In this document: positions 57,693 to 64,000 of the stretch, piece after piece | Layout of the letters: each line of letters opens with the position of its first letter | How positions within the stretch are numbered: position 1 is the stretch's first letter | Assembly: GCA_001567505.1 (NCBI GenBank) | Contig: LLEU01000002.1 | Coordinates: 25,029-89,028, forward strand | DNA length: 64,000 bases | Origin: Acidobacteria bacterium OLB17 | Lineage (GTDB): Bacteria; Acidobacteriota; Blastocatellia; Pyrinomonadales; Pyrinomonadaceae | Reading direction: 5' to 3' | Notes under the pieces: model-generated | The model's input: only the letters and a program-made list of their open reading frames with translations | What the model was told of the DNA's origin: nothing | The model's database searches: none | Program-made: the position numbers and the translations under genes

Positions 57693-57912
57693 TAGATTTC
57701 TCCTGCCTGTTTTCTTGATCCAATGCGCTGCTATGAGCGCGCCAAAAAAACGACGACACCGCGTGTGTCGCCGGGTGTAGCGGTTTCTTCATGATCCTAG
57801 TTACCTCTCTTTGGGAGAGACGCTAAGTAACGAGACTTCCGGGCATTTGCAGCATCGCAAGGCAAACGCCCACCCGTGGCTCGATCAGATATAAACTATG
57901 GGAATTGGGTTA
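57693..57912 (-). promoter_or_regulatory. Structured leader of the DUF4440 gene, riboswitch-like
   Basis: From a transcription start near 57906 the leader of about 214 nt shows, in order: GGGTG (near 57872) that can pair with CACCC (near 57773); a hairpin GGGCGTTTGC/GCAAATGCCC (57841-57871, one G-U); and a nested hairpin GTTAC...CTCTC/GAGAG...GTAAC (57800-57831). A terminator stem then overlaps the end of the first helix. This is the layout of a three-way-junction switch followed by an attenuator. I could not match it to a known riboswitch class. Confidence 0.5.
57744..57770 (-). terminator. Premature intrinsic terminator in the DUF4440 leader
   Basis: CGACAC (57765-57770 in the minus-strand sense) pairs with GTGTCG (57754-57759), loop ACGCG, followed after CGTC by a run of seven T. 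It lies 52 bp before the gene start and 143 bp after the promoter, so it would attenuate expression. Confidence 0.75.
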
Positions 57913-57941
57913 AGTATACACCCGTTAAGGTGCTTAGTCAA
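57913..57941 (-). promoter_or_regulatory. Strong sigma-70 promoter
   Basis: On the minus strand TTGACT (57936-57941), a 17-base spacer and TATACT (57913-57918). Both boxes match 5 of 6 and the spacing is ideal. Transcription should start near 57906 toward the DUF4440 gene. Confidence 0.78.
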
Positions 57942-58062
57942 GGCGGTTCACTCGCCGGGAGAAATACAGAAAGGCATCGGTATTACCGGCCCGCCGCTCG
58001 TATGGATGTCGAGAAAAAAATCGTATGGCGGCAATAGATCCTCAAAACGCCCGTAAATCTCG
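57942..58062. other. Intergenic, no gene seen
   Basis: This short stretch between the promoter above and the end of the dipeptidase gene holds no further feature that I can support. Its 3' half shows an imperfect GC-rich hairpin at most. Confidence 0.4.
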
Positions 58063-59339
58063 CTACTTGATCTTCTTCAGACTTCCCTGTCCGCTGATCT
58101 GTCGCGTCGAGATGTTCGCGACCCTCTCAACGCGCTCGAAGGCGCGCAGGAAATTCAGCCCGAGCACCTTTCGGATCTCAAGTTCCGTATAGCCGCGGCG
58201 AAGCATCTCGTAGGTTACGAGCGGCAGGTCCTCGACGCCGTTCATTCCCGCGGGAAGGAACGGAACACCGTCAAAATCCGAGCCGATCCCGACGTGATCG
58301 ATGCCCGCGACCTGCTTGATATGATCGATATGATCGACGATCCGCGTGTATGGCGCGATGTAGATCGGGTTTCGGCGAAGAGTTTTCGTTCGGCCTCATA
58401 GAAGGCCGCCGGATCGTCCTTGAATCTTTCTCGAAGTGCGTCGATCTGCGGTTTGAGACGTGCGGCCCGCTCGTTCTCTTCCTTGTTCGTGCGGGCATCG
58501 AGGAACGAAGGATAGAAATTGACCATTATCACGCCGCCGTTCTTTGCAACGCGCCGCAGAACTGCGTCAGAGACGTTTCGAGTGTGGTCATTTAGGGCGC
58601 GTGCCGAGGAATGCGACGCCATTACGGGCGCTTTCGTAACATCCAGCACATCGTTCATCGTCTTTTCCGAAACGTGTGAGATATCGACGAACATCCCCAA
58701 ACGGTTCATTTCCCGAACGACCTCGCGCCCAAAATCCGAAAGTCCGTTGTTCTTGGGAGTGTCGCCGTGCGCATCTGCCCAATCGTGTGACACGTTGTGC
58801 GTAAGCGTCATATAGCGAATGCCCAGCCGATAGAAGTCGCGCAAGGCGTAGAGCGAATTCTCGATCGCGTAGCCGCCTTCGATCCCCATAAGCGCGCAGA
58901 TCTTCCCCTGCATTTTCGCTCGGCGAATATCGGCAGCCGTCGTACAAAGAGAAAGGGCCTTCGGATGGCGTTCGACCTCTCGATACGTCGCATCGATCAG
59001 GTCCATTGCACGACGCATCGCACCGCCCGTCTTAAGCGTCGATCCGGACACGTAGATCGAGAAGAACTCGCCCGTGATGCCGCCCGAACGCAGTCTTGCG
59101 ATATCCGTATGGAACGGGTCGCCGTCCTTATGGAATTTCCCACGTGAATCGGTCGCAAGGTCAAAGTCCTCATCGACCATCGGCGACGTGATGTCGTTGT
59201 GCCCATCTATAACGATGGCCCGCTTTTGGAGCCTCAATGCACGCTGCCAGAGTGCCCGGTCGGCATCCTTCGGCATCGTTTGGCCAAAAGTGGCGATATT
59301 GATCGCCAGCATCAGAACGAAAACGGCTAGAGTTCTCAT
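58063..59339 (-). CDS. Exported membrane dipeptidase, peptidase M19 (one-base frameshift near 58371)
   Basis: This renal-dipeptidase-type enzyme has a signal peptide (MRTLAVFVLMLAINIATF to Q). The metal motif HxD is in VIDGHNDITSP, with EGGYAIENS (bridging Glu), LTHNVSHDWADAHGD and FVDISHVS, followed by ASHSSARALNDHTRNV. The first frame goes wrong after KLFAETRS; one extra A near 58371 continues as NPIYIAPYTRIVDHIDHIKQ and then VGIGSDFDGVPFLPAGMNG. It joins the 58063-58245 frame and ends at 58063 with about 425 residues, normal for M19. It cleaves dipeptides, perhaps D-amino acid containing ones. Confidence 0.9.
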
Positions 59340-59611
59340 ATATTTACGGGTCCTTCCACGGAACTGGCCCGACTCCGTCGAGTAAGCTCAGAACGCAGTT
59401 ACACCGATCAGAATTCGGCAAAAAAATGTGGCTAAAAGGCTGCGTCTTATGTTACTATTACGTGTCGCGCTATCCAAGCGCTTCTCATCGGCCCGTATCC
59501 GAACGTCGATCCGCTCCTCTTTCTGGCCTTATTTCAAGAGATCCGATATTCCCGCATTAGCGACCACCTGTTCATCTATTTGTCCCTTTGTCGGGAGCTC
59601 CCAGTTCAGCC

Positions 59612-62600
59612 ATGACGGAAACCAAAGAGAATTCGCAGCTTGTCGGCGTGGACACGAGGAGTGCGGCGAACCTTCCCATTATTGCCGCGGACGACGGCGT
59701 ATTTCGCCAATTCATCGAGAATCTTCCGGCAATGTTCTATGCGGTCACGCCGACGCCGCCCCACAAACCGATCTTTATTAGCCGTTCCTTTGAGCGTTTT
59801 GGCTATCCGCTCGAGGACTGGCTGACCAAGCCGGACATTTGGGACATCGTCACGCATCCGGAAGACCGCAGTAAGATCTTGGCAACAACAAGAGAGTCGA
59901 TCGTACACGGTGAGAGCACCGATCTTCTGTACCGCGTGATCTGTGCCGATGGAAGCATCGCGTGGATCCGCGACCGCGGCTGCATCATCAAGGACAAGAA
60001 CGGAGAGCCTGTTTGCTGGCAGGGCGTCATCATCGATATGACGCCGCAGATGGAGGCCGAGACAGAGATCCGACGCCGCGAACAGCTTTATCGGGCGTTC
60101 GCACGAAGCATTCCCGATACGGGCGTGCTCATCTTCGACCACGAACTTCGCTATCGCCTCGCGGAAGGCCCCCAGATCAAATCTCGGAGTTGGACCGCTG
60201 AGATGTTCGAAGGAAGGACGGTCTTCGATGTCTTCCCCGGCGATGAGGGCAAACTCTGGGCCGATCGATATAAAAAGGCCCTTGCCGGCGAGACCGTGAC
60301 GTGGCAGGACCACACATCTGACGGCCTGTTCGAGACCACGATCCTGCCCATTCGTGACGAGAACGGCACCATATTCTCGGGAATGGTGATATGGCAGGAT
60401 ATTGCCGGCCGCGTCCAGTCCGAAGAAAGGCTGCGTGAAAGCGAAGCGCGGTACCGCGAGCTTTTTGAAAATGCGAGCGACATCATTTATGTCCACGACC
60501 TTGAGGGAAATTACACTTCGATCAACAAGGCCGGCGAGGCTGTTTTCGGATATTCGCGTGAGGAAGCCCTGCAGTTGAATCTGTCCCAGGTCATCCACCC
60601 CGATCACTTTGCGATCACCAAAGAGGCATTCCTCAAGAAGACGAGCGGCGAAACATCAAAAACGGTCTATGAGGTTGACTGCCTGCGAAAGGACGGCGAA
60701 CGCATAACGCTCGAAATAAACAGCAGCCTTGCATATAAGGACGGAACGCCAGTGGCCGTTCAGGGTATCGCGCGAGACATCACGAACCGCCGCAGGTCCG
60801 AAGAGGCCCTTCGCAGAAGTGAGGCGAACTTAGCGGCCGCACAGCGGATCGCGCACTTGGGCAGCTGGGAGCTTGAACTCAAGGACGGCATCAACTCGAC
60901 CGCAAACCTTATCAACTGGTCTGATGAGGTCTATCGCATCTTCGGCTACGAACCGCGATCGGTGAAACCCACGATCGATTTTATCTATAGAGCGATCCGG
61001 CCCTCGGATCGTGCCATTTTCTCCGAAGGATTCGTATCGGCGATAAAAGGCCGGCTTCCATTTGATATTGAAGCCCGCATCGTCCTGCGAACCGGTGAAG
61101 AAAGGCTCCTAAAGGTGCAGGCGGAGACCGTTGGCGGGCCGGACGGCCGAACCGAAAGAATGTTCGGCACGATCCAGGATATTACTGAAAGTCGTTATGC
61201 CGAAGAGGCCCTTCGGGAAAGCGAAGCACGCTTTCGCGACCTGTTCGAGAACGCTAACGATATCATCTACACGCACGACCTTGACGGGAATCTTACGTCC
61301 GTAAATCGCGCCGTCGAGCTCGTCTCCGGCTACTCGAGCGAAGAACTCGTCGGTATGAACTACGTTGACGTTGTCGCGCCTGACTTTTTAGACATCGCGA
61401 GCAATATGACGCCGCGCCGCTCCGAACACGACAAGCCGACGATGTACGAGATCGAGATCGTCGCAAAGGATGGCCACCGCGTGACGCTCGAGGTAAGCAC
61501 CAGGTTGATCTATCAGGACGGAGTTGCGGTCGGCGTTCAGGGCCTTGGCCGGGACATCACCCAAAAACGGATCGCCGAAAAGAAGATCCACGAGACCCTT
61601 TCGCTCTTTACGTCAACTTTTGAATCAACAGCGGACGGCATCGTTGTAATGAGCCTCGACCGGCAGATCGTCACGTATAACAAAAAATTCGTCGATATGT
61701 GGGAGCTGGCGTCAGAGCCGATGGAGCCCGACGATGCGGGTAAGATGATCGCCCATATCTGCGACAAACTTCAGGAGCCGGACGCGTTCCTCGCAGACCT
61801 CGATCATCTGTACGGCGATCCGCTCCTTGCGACCGACACTATCGTTAGGCTGAAGGACGGCCGCATCTACGAGCGATATTCCCAGCCGCAGCTTACCGAC
61901 GGACTTCCCGTCGGCCGCGTCTGCTGTTTCCGTGACATCACCGAGCGAACTCTGGCCGAAGAGAGGCTTCGTTTCTACGCTCTTCACGACCCGCTGACCG
62001 AGCTTCCGAATCGTGCCGCATTTATGAAGCATCTTCGCGATGCGGTCGCCAAGAGTGAACGCAGCGAATATGCACAATTCGCGGTTCTCTTCCTCGACCT
62101 CGATCGATTCAAGGTCATAAACGACAGCCTCGGCCACACGATCGGCGACAAGCTGCTGATCGCGGTCGCCGAAAAATTGACCTCGGGCGTGCGTCCGGGA
62201 GACATCGTTGCCCGCCTTGGCGGCGATGAATTTACGATCTTGCTGCAGCGAAGCGGCGACATCCAGGAGGTGTCAAAGATCGCCGAACGCCTGCAGGCAA
62301 AGATCTCTGAACCGTTCAAACTCGACAACTACGAGGTGTTCACGACCGCGAGTATCGGTATCGTCCTTTCGGGCCAGATGCATCGCTCTGCGGAAGACTT
62401 CCTGCGCGACGCCGACATCGCTATGTATCGCGCCAAGGAAGGCGGAAAGGCCCGCTTCGAGATCTTCGACCAGGAGCTTCACGTCAGGAATATGAACCTG
62501 CTGCGGATCGAGACCGACCTTCGGCACGCGCTCGAGAAAGATCAGTTCGAGGTCCACTATCAACCGATCGTCGATCTCGAATCGGGGACCGTCAATGAGT

Positions 62601-63334
62601 TCGAGGCCCTGATCCGCTGGCGCCATCCGGAACACGGACTCGTCGGGCCCGAAGAGTTCGTCCATGTTGCAGAGGAGACCGGGCTTATAGTTCCGATGGG
62701 CAAATGGATCCTGAACGAGGCATGCCGACAAGTTTCCCTCTGGCAGCGGGATTCGAACCGCCTTCTTGCCATAAGCGTCAACCTTTCCGCAAAACAGCTA
62801 ATGCATCCGACGCTTACCGCTCAAGTGCGGGACGCCATTATGCACTCGGGATTGCGGCCCTCACAAGTAAAGCTCGAGGTGACGGAAAGCACGGTCATGG
62901 AGCACAGCGATAAGGCCCTGAAGGTCCTCAAGGAACTGCGGCGTCTCGGCGTCGGGCTCTCCACGGACGATTTCGGGACCGGATACTCGAGCCTTAGCTA
63001 TCTGCAGAAGTTTCCGTTCCAGCGACTGAAGATCGATCGCTCGTTCGTAAAAGCAATGGACGATGACGACCGAAGTTCGCTGATCGTAAAAACGATCCTG
63101 ATGCTCGGGGAGAATCTCGATCTTGAGGTCGTCGCCGAAGGCATCGAGACCAGCGGCCAGCGGCAAAAGCTGCGGGAGCTGAAATGCGGCCTTGGCCAGG
63201 GCTACTTGTTCTCGCCGCCCGTGCCCGCCGCAAGAGCAAAAGACCTTCTCCGTCGCGGCTTCGCCTTCATCGTTCGCGAGGAACAACGTGCTGCCGAGCT
63301 CGCCGAGGTCATCGAACTCTGCGATCTTCAGTGA
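59612..63334 (+). CDS. Multi-PAS diguanylate cyclase/phosphodiesterase (GGDEF-EAL)
   Basis: This large c-di-GMP enzyme (about 1240 residues) has no membrane segment, so it is cytosolic. Six PAS domains can be placed at about residues 30-130, 160-270, 280-400, 410-530, 545-655 and 665-790, for example RELFENASDIIYVHDLEGNY, RDLFENANDIIYTHDLDGNL and STFESTADGIVVMSLDRQIV. The GGDEF domain has the canonical active motif RLGGDEFTILL (about residue 870). The EAL domain follows, with EFEALIRWRHPEHG, TDDFGTGYSSLSYL and KIDRSFVKA. Both may be active, with PAS domains choosing direction. ATG 59612 is used; TTG 59588 is also open. No ribosome site is strong. It overlaps the convergent beta-lactamase-like gene by seven bases. 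Confidence 0.92.
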   Translation: MTETKENSQLVGVDTRSAANLPIIAADDGVFRQFIENLPAMFYAVTPTPPHKPIFISRSFERFGYPLEDWLTKPDIWDIVTHPEDRSKILATTRESIVHGESTDLLYRVICADGSIAWIRDRGCIIKDKNGEPVCWQGVIIDMTPQMEAETEIRRREQLYRAFARSIPDTGVLIFDHELRYRLAEGPQIKSRSWTAEMFEGRTVFDVFPGDEGKLWADRYKKALAGETVTWQDHTSDGLFETTILPIRDENGTIFSGMVIWQDIAGRVQSEERLRESEARYRELFENASDIIYVHDLEGNYTSINKAGEAVFGYSREEALQLNLSQVIHPDHFAITKEAFLKKTSGETSKTVYEVDCLRKDGERITLEINSSLAYKDGTPVAVQGIARDITNRRRSEEALRRSEANLAAAQRIAHLGSWELELKDGINSTANLINWSDEVYRIFGYEPRSVKPTIDFIYRAIRPSDRAIFSEGFVSAIKGRLPFDIEARIVLRTGEERLLKVQAETVGGPDGRTERMFGTIQDITESRYAEEALRESEARFRDLFENANDIIYTHDLDGNLTSVNRAVELVSGYSSEELVGMNYVDVVAPDFLDIASNMTPRRSEHDKPTMYEIEIVAKDGHRVTLEVSTRLIYQDGVAVGVQGLGRDITQKRIAEKKIHETLSLFTSTFESTADGIVVMSLDRQIVTYNKKFVDMWELASEPMEPDDAGKMIAHICDKLQEPDAFLADLDHLYGDPLLATDTIVRLKDGRIYERYSQPQLTDGLPVGRVCCFRDITERTLAEERLRFYALHDPLTELPNRAAFMKHLRDAVAKSERSEYAQFAVLFLDLDRFKVINDSLGHTIGDKLLIAVAEKLTSGVRPGDIVARLGGDEFTILLQRSGDIQEVSKIAERLQAKISEPFKLDNYEVFTTASIGIVLSGQMHRSAEDFLRDADIAMYRAKEGGKARFEIFDQELHVRNMNLLRIETDLRHALEKDQFEVHYQPIVDLESGTVNEFEALIRWRHPEHGLVGPEEFVHVAEETGLIVPMGKWILNEACRQVSLWQRDSNRLLAISVNLSAKQLMHPTLTAQVRDAIMHSGLRPSQVKLEVTESTVMEHSDKALKVLKELRRLGVGLSTDDFGTGYSSLSYLQKFPFQRLKIDRSFVKAMDDDDRSSLIVKTILMLGENLDLEVVAEGIETSGQRQKLRELKCGLGQGYLFSPPVPAARAKDLLRRGFAFIVREEQRAAELAEVIELCDLQ

Positions 63335-64000
63335 GCCGCGTTATACGCCTTTAAGGCTTCGAAGACTCGGCCTGCCGCCGCCGGAATGAACTTGGTTTCG
63401 GCCGCGTGATCGACCGTGAAGATCACAAGGACGAACCGCAGGCCCTCGGGCGTTCGATATACGCCGCGTCGTGTCTCGTTTTGCTCGTCCAGCCCGCTTT
63501 TGACCAGATCTTCGCAGCGTTAAGTTTCTTATCAATGAGCATTCGGCCGATGAACGCGTGAGCCTGATCGTCCTCAGGCCCGGCAGCGAATGGATCGCGC
63601 CGGAGCAGCGTCATCATCTCGGCGGTCCGTTCCTTGTTCGCGATGCGCCCGTCGGCGATCTCGGCAAGGAGCCTTGCAACGGCATCCGTCGTAAGCATAT
63701 TGCGGTTCTCACCGCGATAATTCCGCGATTGCTGCTCGACGCCGTACGCGTCTTCGCAAAACGTTTTCTGATTTACGTTGATGTCCGCGTAGCCGAGCGA
63801 CGAGAAAAAGCGGTTCACGCGATTCCGTTTGAACTGCCACGCCTCGAATTCTTTCTTCGGGAGCTCCGGCCCGCTCGACGTCCCGGTCAGCACATCGAGA
63901 ATGTACTGTGTAGCCTCGTTCGACGAATCTACGATCATATCTCGCAGCCCGCGTTCGAGCTCGGGCGTTAGCGTCACCTTTCCGTCCTCGATCTGTCGTT
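63328..64000 (-). CDS. Serine beta-lactamase/transpeptidase-like hydrolase, C-terminal part (N-terminus outside window, frameshift near 63448)
   Basis: Only the C-terminal part lies here. It has VDSSNEATQYILD (position of the SDN motif), MLTTDAVARLLAEIADG and KIWSKAGWTSKTRHDAAYIE, where KAG replaces the usual KTG. After YIERP the frame breaks; one missing C near 63448 (CGC CCC GAG) continues with EGLRFVLVIFTVDHAAETKF and ends at 63328. It is a class A-like serine hydrolase, perhaps a D-Ala-D-Ala carboxypeptidase or a beta-lactamase-like protein without proven resistance activity. The nucleophile SxxK would lie beyond 64000. Confidence 0.75.

Noticed and set aside
57625..57792. Leader open frame beginning MKKPLHPATHAV
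   Set aside because: It runs out of frame into the DUF4440 start, contains the terminator, and shows no run of regulatory codons.
57693..57912. DUF4440 leader considered as a c-di-GMP (GEMM), TPP or purine riboswitch
   Set aside because: None of the conserved cores (such as GGCAAACC...GACGCAAAGCC for GEMM or CTGAGA...ACCTGATC for TPP) is present.

Overview
This 64 kb window looks like a chromosomal segment of an uncultured or draft-assembled Acidobacteriota, most likely class Blastocatellia (Pyrinomonadaceae-like). That placement is inferred from a Sec-type (clade II) nitrous oxide reductase with a lipoprotein signal, a carboxypeptidase-regulatory TonB-type receptor, kelch/VCBS exported proteins, a TM0106-type nuclease-helicase and moderately high GC. 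No rRNA, tRNA or CRISPR array was seen.

Layout. 1-9.7 kb (minus strand): a nitrous oxide respiration operon. In transcription order it encodes an FAD/4Fe-4S oxidoreductase, a Rieske protein, a small membrane protein, cytochrome b, a pentaheme cytochrome c, NosZ, a four-TM NosB-like protein and NosD. 10-13.5 kb: a RecB-like nuclease/helicase fusion. 13.8-19.3 kb: exported lectin-like protein, ROK protein, DedA, GHMP kinase, purQ/purS, DUF4870. 19.4-23.2 kb (minus): a small acidic protein, an aminotransferase, asd and purB. 23.3-27.5 kb (minus): a six-cysteine secreted peptide, a membrane thioredoxin, a LolA-like exported protein and a TonB-type receptor, which look like one accessory unit. 27.7-40.3 kb (minus): a methionine/lysine block with metY and metX under a SAM-II riboswitch plus terminator, then lysC, an M20 (dapE-like) peptidase, an M1 peptidase, dapB, dapA, a P1 peptidase, dapD and an RNB ribonuclease. 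40.7-50.7 kb: SDR reductase, a broken acyl-CoA synthetase, CDF transporter, DUF488, AlkA-like glycosylase, methyltransferase, exported proteins and a truncated helicase. 50.8-64 kb: secA, a kelch/VCBS exported protein, a DUF4440 duplication with a structured leader, an M19 dipeptidase, a six-PAS GGDEF-EAL protein and a partial serine beta-lactamase-like protein.

Two cross-cutting points matter. First, many conserved genes (nosD, cytochrome b, secA, the TonB receptor, the kelch protein, the dipeptidase and others) are each interrupted by one-base shifts, nearly all at short homopolymers and nearly all explained by one missing base. I read these as assembly errors and give corrected gene extents. 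Second, short palindromic repeats sit inside coding sequences: GGGGACA/TGTCCCC and GAGGACG/CGTCCTC hairpins in the M20 peptidase and the acyl-CoA synthetase, and a CCCCTCC composite in the synthetase. They resemble protein-coding palindromic elements known from Rickettsia.

The strongest leads for new biology are the six-cysteine peptide/thioredoxin/receptor unit, the coding palindromic repeats, and the multi-hairpin attenuator-like leader before the DUF4440 gene.
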